Below, in pieces: positions 18,228 to 26,575 of a stretch of 64,000 bases of DNA. How positions within the stretch are numbered: the stretch's first letter is position 1; each line of letters begins with the position of its first letter. The notes under the pieces are model-generated. The model did not search any database, was not told the DNA's origin, and worked only from the letters and a program-made list of their open reading frames with translations. The position numbers and the translations under genes were made by a program. The stretch covers positions 1,240,001-1,304,000 of the forward strand of contig NZ_JAVDUW010000001.1 of NCBI RefSeq assembly GCF_031456495.1, given 5' to 3'. Source of the DNA: Pedococcus sp031456495. Its GTDB lineage: Bacteria > Actinomycetota > Actinomycetes > Actinomycetales > Dermatophilaceae.

Positions 18228-18440
18228 GCTCACACCCGCCTCGCCACGGTCTTGGGGGCTGCAGCGCTCGGGAAACCGCGCGGTCGCGCCCCCAATCGCG
18301 GCGGGGAAGGTGTGAATGACGCCGGGCCCTTGCGCCGGGGAGCCGGCAGGGTGCACGATCGGCGGACCTCCTCCGGGAGGCCAGTCCCCCTCGGGGGACA
18401 CGAGACCCGGCCAACTCATACTTGGCCGGGTCTCACCTTT
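18228..18440 (+). ncRNA. Candidate structured RNA ending in an intrinsic terminator
   Basis: The 363 bp between the SDR gene and the next gene contain no credible ORF but several nested hairpins on the plus strand: TCACACC (18230s) pairs with GGTGTGA (18309-18315) around TTGGGGGC / GCCCCCAA; then CCTCC-GGGAGG and TCCCC-CTCG-GGGGA hairpins; then the 13-bp terminator. It may be a small RNA or a structured 3' UTR. It does not match the riboswitch or SRP, 6S, tmRNA or RNase P cores that I know. Confidence 0.35.
18402..18440 (+). terminator. Strong intrinsic terminator
   Basis: Perfect 13-bp stem GAGACCCGGCCAA / TTGGCCGGGTCTC with a 7-nt loop, followed by ACCTTTTGT. The T run shows plus-strand termination, of the acyl-CoA dehydrogenase operon or of the candidate RNA. 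Confidence 0.9.
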
Positions 18441-18586
18441 TGTAACAGGAGCGCGGGGCCGGTTCCGAATCCGACACGCGTCCTGAGCGTGAACGGGCGA
18501 CGAACCTCTCGTCCGCGCCCTCGCGCTGACGTGCCGGCTCCGCCGCCACTGCTGGGCCGCCGCCCGGCACGGTCACCGCTGGGCCG

Positions 18587-19132
18587 TCACTGCCCTGTAG
18601 GCACCCAGAAGCGGAGCTTGCCGTCCCGCTCGTCCTCGAGGACGCCGCCGCACGCCTCGACGACCCGGCGGGACGCGACGTTGTCCGGGTCGCAGGTGAC
18701 CAGCGCCGAGGCGATTCCGTGCCGCGTCCGGGCGATCGCCAGCATCTCCCGGAGCATCGCCGTTGCATGCCCACGCCGGCGGTGCTCCGGCGCCACGTCG
18801 TAGCCGATGTGGCCGCCACTGGCGAGCAGCCGTTCGTTGAGCCGTTGCCTGAGCTGGATGCGCCCCAGCCACTCCGCGCCCTCGACCCACCACAAGGTGG
18901 TCGAGGGGACCATGTACGCCGGGCGCGGGGTGTCCACGAGCGCCTGGGCGCGCAGCTCGTCGACGTAGGCCGCGAAGCCCTCCGGGTCCGCCCAGGAGGC
19001 AGCCCAGGTGCGCAGGTCGCGCCCGATCATCGAGTCGTCGTCGCCCGACCCGCGGCCCTCCGCGGCGAAGGCAGCCATCGCCCGCAGGAACGAGGTGTGG
19101 AACCGCGTGTCGGGCTCGACCAGCTCAGCCAT
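18587..19132 (-). CDS. GNAT family N-acetyltransferase
   Basis: 181 residues. The acetyl-CoA binding segment is GGHIGYDVAPEHRRRGHATAMLREML (about 107-132), and the second strand pair runs ALVTCDPDNVASRRVVEACGG, typical of the broad YjgM/RimJ-like group. The ATG at 19130-19132 has GGAG a few bases upstream and is preferred to an ATG four codons earlier. The N-terminal 90 residues, with two Trp-rich stretches, form an extension also seen in larger predicted acetyltransferases. The substrate is unknown. Confidence 0.85.
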   Translation of the reverse strand: MAELVEPDTRFHTSFLRAMAAFAAEGRGSGDDDSMIGRDLRTWAASWADPEGFAAYVDELRAQALVDTPRPAYMVPSTTLWWVEGAEWLGRIQLRQRLNERLLASGGHIGYDVAPEHRRRGHATAMLREMLAIARTRHGIASALVTCDPDNVASRRVVEACGGVLEDERDGKLRFWVPTGQ

Positions 19133-19225
19133 CGCTCCATCCAAGCACCGCGACCCCCGCCGTGCGGCGCAGCGGAAGGGGCACCATCTGGGGCGGGCCG
19201 GAGCCCGCCGAGCGGCGGGGGCGGG

Positions 19226-20557
19226 TCAGACCGATGCGGCGAACGCCTCCTCGAGCACGTCCAGGCCCTCGGACAGCAGCTCGTCCGAGGACGACAGCGG
19301 CGGCAGGAACCGGAACACGTTGCCGAAGGTGCCGCAGGTCAGCGTGACCAGGCCGCGCTCGTGGCAGGCCTTGTTGACGCGGCCGGCGAGGTCGGCGTCG
19401 GGAGTCTTCTTCTCCAGGTCGGAGACGAGCTCGATCGCGAGCATCGCGCCACGGCCGCGGATGTCACCGATCACGCCGTGCTTGTTGGCGAGCGCCTCGA
19501 GCCGCGGGCGGAAGAGCGCCTCGACCTCGCGGGCGCGGCCGCACAGGTCGTCGGCCTTCATCGTCTCGATCGAGGCGAGCGCCGCGGCGCAGGCGACCGG
19601 GTTGCCACCGTAGGTGCCGCCGAGTCCGCCGGTGTGGATGGCGTCCATGACGTCCGCGCGCCCGGTGAGGGCCGCCAGCGGCATACCGCCCGCGATGCCC
19701 TTGGCGGTGGTGACGAGGTCCGGCACCACGCCCTCGTGGTCGGAGGCGAACCAGTCGCCGGTGCGGCAGAAGCCGGACTGCACCTCGTCGGCGATGAAGA
19801 GGATCTCGTTGTCACGGCACCAGTCGGCGACCATCTTCACGAATCCCGGCGCCGGCACGATGAACCCGCCCTCGCCCTGGATCGGCTCGAGGATGACGGC
19901 GGCGGTGTTCGACTCACCGACCTGCGCGTGGACCATCGACGTGAACGTCTCGAAGGCCTCCTCCGCACACGCCTCCGGGCCGGTGGGCCAGCGGTACGGG
20001 TAGGCCATCGGCACGCGGTAGACCTCGGACGCGAACGGCCCGAAGCGGTGCTTGTACGGCATGCTCTTCGCGGTCAGCGCCATCGTCAGGTTGGTGCGGC
20101 CGTGGTACGCGTGGTCGAACGCGACGACCGCCTGCCGGCCGGTGAAGTGGCGGGCCACCTTGACGGCGTTCTCGACGGCCTCGGAGCCGGAGTTGAAGAG
20201 GGCCGACCGCTTCTCGTGGTCGCCGGGGGTGAGCTCGGCCAGCGCCTCCGCGACGAGGACGTACTCCTCGTACGGCGTGACCATGAAGCACGTGTGGGTG
20301 AAGTCGGCGATCTGCTTCTGCACCGCCTCGACGACCCGCGGGTTGCCGTTGCCGACGGTGGTGACCGCGATGCCCGAGCCGAAGTCGATGAGCTGGTTGC
20401 CGTCGACGTCACGCAGGATGCCGCCGCTGGCCTGCTCGACGTAGACCGGCAGGCCGGTGCCGACGCCGGCCGACACCGCGGCCGTCTTGCGCTGCTGGAG
20501 GGCCTGGCTCTTCGGGCCGGGGATCGACGTGGCGAGGACGCGCTTCTGCTCGAGCAT
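19226..20557 (-). CDS. gabT: 4-aminobutyrate-2-oxoglutarate transaminase
   Basis: 443-residue class III aminotransferase of normal length. Motifs: NSGSEAVENAVKVAR (122-136), EPIQGEGG (224-231), ADEVQSGFCRTG (256-267) and the PLP lysine Lys286 in TTAKGIAGGMPL. The N-terminal half (SGIAVTTVGNGNPRVV) is closest to GabT rather than ornithine or acetylornithine aminotransferases. It turns GABA into succinic semialdehyde. TATGCT lies 6 nt before the ATG, so the mRNA is probably leaderless. No succinate-semialdehyde dehydrogenase adjoins it. Confidence 0.92.
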   Translation of the reverse strand: MLEQKRVLATSIPGPKSQALQQRKTAAVSAGVGTGLPVYVEQASGGILRDVDGNQLIDFGSGIAVTTVGNGNPRVVEAVQKQIADFTHTCFMVTPYEEYVLVAEALAELTPGDHEKRSALFNSGSEAVENAVKVARHFTGRQAVVAFDHAYHGRTNLTMALTAKSMPYKHRFGPFASEVYRVPMAYPYRWPTGPEACAEEAFETFTSMVHAQVGESNTAAVILEPIQGEGGFIVPAPGFVKMVADWCRDNEILFIADEVQSGFCRTGDWFASDHEGVVPDLVTTAKGIAGGMPLAALTGRADVMDAIHTGGLGGTYGGNPVACAAALASIETMKADDLCGRAREVEALFRPRLEALANKHGVIGDIRGRGAMLAIELVSDLEKKTPDADLAGRVNKACHERGLVTLTCGTFGNVFRFLPPLSSSDELLSEGLDVLEEAFAASV

Positions 20558-20646
20558 GGGCCGAGCATAGGCCCGCCTCCCGAGGCCCTGACAGGGGTGG
20601 CGGGCACGACGCCGCGCCTCCGGCGGCCGGGCGCCCGCAATGGTGC

Positions 20647-20678
20647 GGTATGCCGCGTGCATGCCCCCGCGGCATACC
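20647..20678. promoter_or_regulatory. 11-bp inverted repeat between gabT and the LigD-polymerase gene
   Basis: GGTATGCCGCG and CGCGGCATACC face each other across 10 nt. It lies just upstream of the TAGCGT -10 of the polymerase-domain gene, so it could be an operator or a short hairpin. Both arms hold the recurring GTATGCC motif. Confidence 0.5.
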
Positions 20679-20695
20679 TCCTCTAGCGTGGGCGC

Positions 20696-21667
20696 ATGGC
20701 AGCCAAGGCGAGCTCCCCCGCCGTCGAGGTCGAGGTGGGCGACCGCGAGGTGCGGATCAGCAACCCCGACCGCGTGTACTTCCCGGCCCGTGGCGAGACC
20801 AAGCTCGACCTCGTCAACTACTACCTGTCGGTCGGCGACGGGATCGTCAACGCCCTGCGCGAGCGGCCCTGCATGCTGCACCGGTTCCCCGAGGGCGTCA
20901 GCGGCGAGAAGGTGCACCAGAAGCGGGTGCCGAACGGCGCACCACCGTGGCTGGAGACCGTGCGGGTGAAGTTCCCGCGGTACAACCGCACCGCCGACGA
21001 GCTGTGCGTCACCGAGCTCGCCCACGTCATCTGGGCGGTGCAGATGAGCACGGTCGAGTTCCACCCGTGGAACAGCCGTCGTGCCGACGTGGAGAAGCCG
21101 GACGAGTGGCGGATCGACCTCGACCCCGGGCCGGACTGCCCGTGGGAGCGGGTGCAGCGCGTCGCCCACGTGGCGGACGAGGTGCTCGACGAGCTGGGCG
21201 CGGTCGGGTGGCCGAAGACGAGCGGCGGCTCCGGCATGCACGTCTACGTCCGGATCAAGCCGGAGTGGGGGTTCAAGGACGTCCGTCGGGCCGCGCTGGC
21301 GTTCGCGCGCGAGGTCGAGCGGCGCGCCCCCGACGACGTGACGACGACGTGGTGGCGCAAGGACCGCGACCCGGCCGACCTGTTCGTCGACTACAACCAG
21401 AACGCGCGCGACCACACCATCGCCGCGGCGTACTCCGTGCGCGGCAACCCGATCGGCACGGTCTCGACGCCGATCGGCTGGGACGAGGTGGACGACGTCG
21501 AGCCCGATGACTTCACGATCGCCACCGTCCCCGCCCGGTATGCCGAGAAGGGCGACCTGCACGCCGGCATCGACGAGGCCGTGTTCGAGATCGACCCGCT
21601 GCTGGAGTGGGCGGAACGCGACGAGCGCGACGGGGCGCCGGCCCCGCCGGAGCCCGAGGACTCCTAG
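20696..21667 (+). CDS. Stand-alone LigD-type polymerase (primase-polymerase) domain protein
   Basis: 323 residues that cover only the polymerase domain of LigD (archaeo-eukaryotic primase fold): ISNPDRVYFP at the start, RIDLDPG with the metal ligands Asp141 and Asp143, SGGSGMHVYV (the phosphate-binding loop), and DYNQNARDHTIAAAYSVR near 255. In LigD this domain adds ribonucleotides during non-homologous end joining; stand-alone versions work in gap filling. No ligase, nuclease or Ku gene lies in the window. TAGCGT is 6 nt before the ATG, suggesting a leaderless mRNA. Confidence 0.92.
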   Translation: MAAKASSPAVEVEVGDREVRISNPDRVYFPARGETKLDLVNYYLSVGDGIVNALRERPCMLHRFPEGVSGEKVHQKRVPNGAPPWLETVRVKFPRYNRTADELCVTELAHVIWAVQMSTVEFHPWNSRRADVEKPDEWRIDLDPGPDCPWERVQRVAHVADEVLDELGAVGWPKTSGGSGMHVYVRIKPEWGFKDVRRAALAFAREVERRAPDDVTTTWWRKDRDPADLFVDYNQNARDHTIAAAYSVRGNPIGTVSTPIGWDEVDDVEPDDFTIATVPARYAEKGDLHAGIDEAVFEIDPLLEWAERDERDGAPAPPEPEDS

Positions 21668-21696
21668 GCCGCCGGGCGCGGGACGCGCGCGGTGGC

Positions 21697-22803
21697 CTAA
21701 GCCGCGGGGTCGCGGTTGGTGACCTCGGCGGCGGCGCCCACCACGGCCGCGAGGTCGCCTCCGGCAGCCACGGCCGCGGCCCTCTGCCGGTCGGCCCCGG
21801 TCCCCTCGGCGAGGATGCGCGCCAGGCCCTCGCGGACGACGTCGCTGTCACCGGCCCGCTCCAGGGCCGGCCCCACCTGCTCGAACAGCGCCCAGACGAC
21901 GTCGGCCGCCGGTGCCAGCGCGCGGTCGACCGGGTCGACCAGGTGGTCCCTGACGCCGTAGCGCGAGGCCCGCCAGGCACCGGCGCGGACGACCGCAGCC
22001 GGCGTGGGGTCCGGGTGCTGGTCCCGCCACTCGGTGGCCGCGGTGTCGACCAGCGCGCGCACGAGCCCGGCGACGGTCACCGTGTCGCGGACGTCGAGGC
22101 AGACGTCGGCGACCCGCACCTCCACCGTCGGGTAGGCCGCCGAGAGCCGGGCGTCGAAGTAGAGCATCCCGTCGTCCATGGCGGCACCGGTGCCGAGCAG
22201 GGACGCGACCAGCTCCTCGTACGCCGCGTGGCTGCCCAGCGGCTCGATCGGACCGGCGCTCGGCCACCGGGACCAGAGCTGGTGGCGGAAGCTGGCGTAG
22301 CCGGTGTCGGCGCCGTCCCAGAAGGGCGAGTTGGCGGCGAGCGCCGCCACGACCGGAAGCCGGGTGCGGATGCGGTCGAGGACCGCGACGCCCTCCTCGG
22401 GCGAGTCGATGCCCACGTGCACGTGGCAGCCGCAGACGAGCTGCACGTCCTGGACCGGGCCGTACACCCGCGCCATCCGCCGGTAGCGCTCCTTGGGGGT
22501 GGTGACGGGCGTCGTCGGGGTGGGCGCGGTCCCGAGGGCGGCGGTCCGGGCCCCGACGGTCCGCGCCAGCAGATCCGCGCGCCGGCGCAGGTCGGTGAGG
22601 TCGGCGAGGAGCTCTCCGAGCTCGGTCTGCGGGCGGGAGTTGGTCTCCAGCTGCTGCTCCTGCAGCTCGCCCTCGACCCGCTCGCGAAGGTCGACCGAGC
22701 GCCCCGCACGCGCGTCGTCGAGCACCCGTGACGCCACGGCGACCGCACGACCGGCCCCTGGGTCGACCAGCAGCAGCTCCTCCTCCACCCCCACCGTGCG
22801 CAC
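21697..22803 (-). CDS. Glutamate-cysteine ligase type 2 (YbdK-like) enzyme
   Basis: 368 residues, the family length. It opens with VGVEEELLLVDP, the GCS2 signature, followed by ELQEQQLETNSRPQTEL with the metal and glutamate contacts, CGCHVHVGID and FDARLSAAYPTVEVRVADVC. Members are carboxylate-amine ligases; in actinobacteria this family includes weak glutamate-cysteine ligases and enzymes near EgtA of ergothioneine synthesis. As the host appears to use mycothiol, its product is uncertain. The start is GTG at 22801-22803, just before the family signature. Confidence 0.88.
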   Translation of the reverse strand: MRTVGVEEELLLVDPGAGRAVAVASRVLDDARAGRSVDLRERVEGELQEQQLETNSRPQTELGELLADLTDLRRRADLLARTVGARTAALGTAPTPTTPVTTPKERYRRMARVYGPVQDVQLVCGCHVHVGIDSPEEGVAVLDRIRTRLPVVAALAANSPFWDGADTGYASFRHQLWSRWPSAGPIEPLGSHAAYEELVASLLGTGAAMDDGMLYFDARLSAAYPTVEVRVADVCLDVRDTVTVAGLVRALVDTAATEWRDQHPDPTPAAVVRAGAWRASRYGVRDHLVDPVDRALAPAADVVWALFEQVGPALERAGDSDVVREGLARILAEGTGADRQRAAAVAAGGDLAAVVGAAAEVTNRDPAA

Positions 22804-22828
22804 CCGTGCAGTCTGCCGCCGGTCGGCC

Positions 22829-22873
22829 GACCTCGCTGGCCGGCGGACCTCGCTGGTCGGTGGACCTCGCTGG
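22829..22873. repeat. Three copies of a 17-bp tandem repeat
   Basis: GACCTCGCTGG starts at 22829, 22846 and 22863, an exact 17-bp period, between the ligase-like gene and the molybdate operon. The repeats lie in the upstream regions of both divergent genes. Confidence 0.75.
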
Positions 22874-22975
22874 TTTGCTGACCGCACGGTCCGTCGCGGG
22901 CCCGGGCCGGCCTCCGACGCAGGCGCACCGACGAGCGCTGGATGCCACCGCACCTGCGGCAATAAAGTGGCATTC

Positions 22976-23380
22976 GTGCCGCTCATGAGGATCCGCGATG
23001 CCGCCGCCTTCCTCGGCGTCAGCGACGACACCGTCCGCCGCTGGGTCGACGGAGGCGCCCTGCCCGCCGAGACGGACGAGTCCGGGCGCAAGGTCGTCGA
23101 CAGCTACCGCGTCGCACTCCTCGCCCGGGAGCACGCCCGGGCCGTCGACGACCCGTCCGGGGTCGGGCGCTCGGCGCGGAACCGGTTCGTCGGCCTCGTC
23201 ACCGACATCCGGCGCGACACCGTCATGGCGCAGGTCGAGCTGCAGTGCGGGCCCTTCCGGGTCGTCTCGCTCATGAGCAGCGAGGCCGTCGACGACCTCG
23301 GGCTCGAGCTGGGGTCGGTCGCCATCGCGGTCGTGAAGTCCACGAACGTCATCGTCGAGACCCCCGGGGGTGCCTCATGA
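22976..23380 (+). CDS. Molybdate-binding HTH-TOBE regulator
   Basis: 134 residues: an excisionase/MerR-like helix-turn-helix (RIRDAAAFLGVSDDTVRRWVDGG, about 5-27) joined to one TOBE (Mop) domain (SARNRFVGLVTDIRRDTVMAQVELQCG to the end) of the kind that binds molybdate. It should sense molybdate or tungstate and control the modABC genes that follow. Its stop overlaps the modA start as ATGA. TAAAGT ends 7 nt before the GTG, so the operon mRNA is probably leaderless. It has one Mop unit where E. coli ModE has two, so it would need to form dimers or larger rings. Confidence 0.88.
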   Translation: MPLMRIRDAAAFLGVSDDTVRRWVDGGALPAETDESGRKVVDSYRVALLAREHARAVDDPSGVGRSARNRFVGLVTDIRRDTVMAQVELQCGPFRVVSLMSSEAVDDLGLELGSVAIAVVKSTNVIVETPGGAS

Positions 23381-24189
23381 GGACCGTCACGCGCCGGCTC
23401 GTCCTGCCGGTCGTGGTCGCCCTGGCCGCGTCGACCGCCGCCTGCGGGTCCGGGGCGGCGCAGGGGGGCGCTGCCGGGGACGGGTCGGCCGGGGGCGCGT
23501 CCGGCGGCCGGCTGTCAGGCACGCTCACCGTCTTCGCCGCGGCCTCGTTGAAGAAGCCGTTCACGCAGATCGGCACCCAGTTCGAGAAGGCCCACCCCGG
23601 GACCACGGTCACCTTCAGCTTCGCCGGCTCCTCCGACCTCGTCGCGCAGATCCAGCAAGGTGCCCCGGCCGACGTGTTCGCCTCGGCCGACGAACGGAAC
23701 ATGGCCAAGGCGACGGCAGACTCCCTCACCTCCGGCGCCCCCGTCGCCTTCGCCACGAACACCCTCGAGATCGCCGTCCCGCCCGGCAACCCCGGCCGGG
23801 TCGCCTCGCTCCGGGACCTGGCCCGGCCCGGGCTCAAGGTCGTCGTGTGCGCACCTGCCGTCCCGTGCGGCGGGGCGGCGGCGAAGGTCGAGGCTGCCGC
23901 GAAGGTCGACCTCAAGCCGGTGAGCGAGGAGCAGTCGGTCACCGACGTCCTGGGCAAGGTCTCCGCCGGCGAGGCGGATGCCGGCCTGGTCTACGTGACC
24001 GACGTCGAGGGCGCAGGCGGGTCGGTGCAGGGCGTGCCGTTCCCCGAGGCGTCCGCGGCGGTCAACACCTACCCGGTCGCCGCCCTCAAGGGCAGCCGCA
24101 ACCCGGCCCTGGCCGCCGCGTTCGTGCAGGCCGTGACCGGCGAGCAGGGGCAGGCGGCCCTGGCAGCCGCCGGGTTCGGCAGGCCCTGA
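23377..24189 (+). CDS. modA: Molybdate ABC transporter substrate-binding lipoprotein
   Basis: 270 residues. A lipoprotein signal with lipobox STAAC (Cys near 23) is followed by a Gly/Ser-rich linker and then the periplasmic-binding fold: LTVFAAASLKKPF, FSFAGSSDLVAQIQQGAPADVFASAD, VFATNTLEIAVP-like segment, and GLVYVTDV near the end. AASL and GSS are the molybdate-coordinating loops of ModA. It captures molybdate outside the membrane and hands it to ModB. It overlaps the regulator gene upstream and is 1 nt from modB. Confidence 0.95.
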   Translation: MRTVTRRLVLPVVVALAASTAACGSGAAQGGAAGDGSAGGASGGRLSGTLTVFAAASLKKPFTQIGTQFEKAHPGTTVTFSFAGSSDLVAQIQQGAPADVFASADERNMAKATADSLTSGAPVAFATNTLEIAVPPGNPGRVASLRDLARPGLKVVVCAPAVPCGGAAAKVEAAAKVDLKPVSEEQSVTDVLGKVSAGEADAGLVYVTDVEGAGGSVQGVPFPEASAAVNTYPVAALKGSRNPALAAAFVQAVTGEQGQAALAAAGFGRP

Positions 24190-24190
24190 C

Positions 24191-24976
24191 GTGCGCGACC
24201 GCCGGCTCGGGCTGCCCGCCTGGCTCTTCGTGCCCGCCGTCGCCGGCGCGGCGTTCGTCGCCCTGCCGCTGGTCGCCATGCTCACGCAGGTCCGGTGGTC
24301 TCGGTTCGGGGCGCTCGTGACCTCGGACTCCTCGCAGGCAGCCCTCTGGCTCAGCCTGCGCACCTCCGTCGCGAGCACGGTGCTGTGCATCCTGTTCGGC
24401 GTCCCGATGGCGATCGTGCTGGCGCGGACCCGCTTCCCGGGCCAGGCGTTCGTGCGGTCACTGGTGCTGCTACCGCTGGTCCTGCCGCCCGTCGTCGGTG
24501 GCATCGCCCTGCTGCACACCTTCGGGCGGCGCGGGCTGCTGGGTCACACGCTCGACGTCCTCGGTTGGCAGGTCGCCTTCTCGACGACGGCCGTGGTCAT
24601 GGCCCAGACCTTCGTCGCCCTGCCGTTCCTCGTGGTCAGCCTCGAGGGTGCGCTGCGCTCCTCGGGGCAGCGGTACGAGGAGGTCGCCGCGACCCTCGGC
24701 GCACGCCCCACGACGGTCTTCCTGCGGGTCACGCTGCCGCTCGTCCTCCCGGGACTGGCCTCCGGAGCGGTGCTCGCGTTCGCCCGCGCGCTGGGCGAGT
24801 TCGGCGCCACCATCACCTTCGCCGGGTCCCTCCAAGGCGTGACGCGGACCCTGCCGCTCGAGATCTACCTGCAGCGCGAGACCGACCCGCAGGCCGCCGT
24901 CGCGCTCTCCCTGGTCCTCGTCGCGGTGGCCACCATCGTCATCACGCTCACCCGCCGCTCGCGGAGCGCCCCGTGA
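24191..24976 (+). CDS. modB: Molybdate ABC transporter permease
   Basis: 261 residues with five or six membrane helices and the permease-ATPase coupling motif EEVAATLGARPTTVFLRVTLPLVLPG (about 162-187). The segment GEFGATITFAGSLQG near 205-219 is a hallmark of ModB. It forms the channel for molybdate across the membrane with ModC. The start is GTG right after modA; the stop overlaps modC as GTGA. Confidence 0.95.
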   Translation: MRDRRLGLPAWLFVPAVAGAAFVALPLVAMLTQVRWSRFGALVTSDSSQAALWLSLRTSVASTVLCILFGVPMAIVLARTRFPGQAFVRSLVLLPLVLPPVVGGIALLHTFGRRGLLGHTLDVLGWQVAFSTTAVVMAQTFVALPFLVVSLEGALRSSGQRYEEVAATLGARPTTVFLRVTLPLVLPGLASGAVLAFARALGEFGATITFAGSLQGVTRTLPLEIYLQRETDPQAAVALSLVLVAVATIVITLTRRSRSAP

Positions 24977-26019
24977 GCCTGCACGCATCCCTGCGGGTCC
25001 GCGAGCGCGACGTCGACGTCGCCCTCGACGTCCCCAGCGGGCACACCGTCGCCCTCCTCGGACCCAACGGCGCCGGCAAGTCGACCACGCTAGCGGCCCT
25101 GTCCGGGCTCCTGCGGCCGGACGACGGGGAGGTGCTGCTCGACGACCGGATCCTGTTCTCCCGCAACGGATCCCACCGGGAGGTGCCGCCGCACGCGCGC
25201 GGCGTCGCGCTGCTGGCCCAGGAGGCGCGGCTCTTCCCGCACCTCTCGGTGGCCGACAACGTCGCCTTCGGCCCGCGCAGTGCCGGTATGCCGCGCAGCC
25301 GGGCTCGCGCCCGCGCCGCGCACTGGTTGGCCGAGGTGGAGGCCGGCGACCTCGCCGACCGCAGGCCGGCCCAGCTGTCAGGCGGGCAGGCGCAGCGAGT
25401 CGCCGTCGCCCGGGCCCTGGCCACCGAGCCCGCCCTCCTGCTCCTCGACGAGCCGCTGTCCGCCCTCGACGTCGAGGCGGCGCCGGCACTGCGCCAGCTC
25501 CTGCGCCGGGTGCTGGCCGGCCGTACCACGGTCCTGGTCACGCACGACGTGCTCGATGCGGTCCTGCTCGCCGACGAGGTCGTCGTCCTCGACGGCGGCC
25601 GTGTGGTGGAACAGGGACCGACCGCCCAGGTCCTCACCCGGCCCACCAGTGCCTTCGCCGCGCGGGTCGCCGGTCTCAACCTCGTCCGGGGCACCGCCCG
25701 CGACGGCGGGGTCGACGGGCCCGACGGCCTGCACCTCGCGGGGATGTCGGAGCAGCCGCCGGGTGACGGGGAGCCGTCCGTCGCGGTCTTCAGCCCCTCG
25801 GCGGTGGGCGTCTACCGGCAGGCCCCGCACGGCTCCCCCCGCAACGTCGTCCGCGCCATCGTCACCGACCTGGAGCCGCACGGCCACCAGGTGCGCGTGC
25901 ACACGCCCCACCTGGCGGCCGACATCACGCCGGCAGCGCTCGCCGAGCTCGGTATCGCGCCCGGTGACGAGGTCGTGCTGACGGTGAAGGCCAGCGAGGT
26001 GGCCGTGTACGGCGGATGA
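24973..26019 (+). CDS. modC: Molybdate ABC transporter ATP-binding protein
   Basis: 348 residues. Walker A GPNGAGKST (about 29-37), signature LSGGQAQRVAVARAL, Walker B LLLLDEPLSALD, and the switch His in LVTHD. The C-terminal 90 residues hold a TOBE/Mop-like domain (RNVVRAIVTDLEPHGHQVRV ... GDEVVLTVKASEVAVY), as in ModC, which may give transport inhibition by bound molybdate. It is the last gene of the regulator-modABC operon and converges on a small unknown gene. Confidence 0.95.
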   Translation: MSLHASLRVRERDVDVALDVPSGHTVALLGPNGAGKSTTLAALSGLLRPDDGEVLLDDRILFSRNGSHREVPPHARGVALLAQEARLFPHLSVADNVAFGPRSAGMPRSRARARAAHWLAEVEAGDLADRRPAQLSGGQAQRVAVARALATEPALLLLDEPLSALDVEAAPALRQLLRRVLAGRTTVLVTHDVLDAVLLADEVVVLDGGRVVEQGPTAQVLTRPTSAFAARVAGLNLVRGTARDGGVDGPDGLHLAGMSEQPPGDGEPSVAVFSPSAVGVYRQAPHGSPRNVVRAIVTDLEPHGHQVRVHTPHLAADITPAALAELGIAPGDEVVLTVKASEVAVYGG

Positions 26020-26060
26020 CCGCAGCGAGCACCGGCTGCGATGGCGGCACGCAGGTCTGC

Positions 26061-26366
26061 TCAGGCCGGAGTCGGCTCCGCGTCCGCGGTGGGGTCGACG
26101 GACGTCACAGCGCCCACCACGTCGTCCGGGACGGGGGCCGGCGACCTGCGGTGCAGCTCGGCCAGGATGGCCTGCTCACGGTCGATGGCCGCCTGCAGGT
26201 ACGGCGGCACGGAGGAACCGGTCAGCTCGTGCCGGTCTCGGAGCGCGTCCTCCAGCTCGGCGAGCGCCGCGACGAGCTGGCGGACGGTCCACGAGGCGGG
26301 GTCTGTCGACGGCTTCGCGTCGGGAGGCGGCGTGCCGACGACCGACGGCTCGAGAAAATCGGTCAC
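26061..26366 (-). CDS. Small hypothetical protein
   Basis: 101 residues starting at GTG 26364-26366, with AGGAG six bases upstream. The middle (SWTVRQLVAALAELEDALRDRHELTG) and QAAIDREQAILAELHRR look like two amphipathic helices; both ends are Pro-rich and disordered. I do not recognise a family. It converges on modC, with 41 bp between the stops, and is the first minus-strand gene after it. Confidence 0.6.
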   Translation of the reverse strand: MTDFLEPSVVGTPPPDAKPSTDPASWTVRQLVAALAELEDALRDRHELTGSSVPPYLQAAIDREQAILAELHRRSPAPVPDDVVGAVTSVDPTADAEPTPA

Positions 26367-26425
26367 GGGGGGCTCCTGGGGTGACGACGATGTCTGGGGC
26401 CCCGACTGCTTGAAGCCAATAGATG

Positions 26426-26453
26426 GTTGACCCCTTTGTCCGGTTCTGTCAAC
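26426..26453 (+). promoter_or_regulatory. Inverted repeat upstream of the alpha/beta hydrolase
   Basis: GTTGAC (26426-26431) and GTCAAC (26448-26453) are perfect inverted arms 16 nt apart, a possible regulator site. A TAGAGT hexamer further down (near 26482) is a possible -10. The spacing of arms is about two helical turns. Confidence 0.35.
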
Positions 26454-26575
26454 TGGAACACGACCCCAGCGCCCCTCGCCTAGAGTCGAAGGCGGTCGAA
26501 CCCAGGCCGCAGACCGATGGCACCGCGCGGCCGAGGGCCGGCGCGGGCCGACCGAGCCCGCCAGGAGGACCGACC

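Noticed and set aside
18228..18440. SRP RNA, 6S RNA or c-di-AMP riboswitch
   Set aside because: The conserved cores (such as the SRP GGAAG tetraloop region or the ydaO CAGCTAACC block) are absent.
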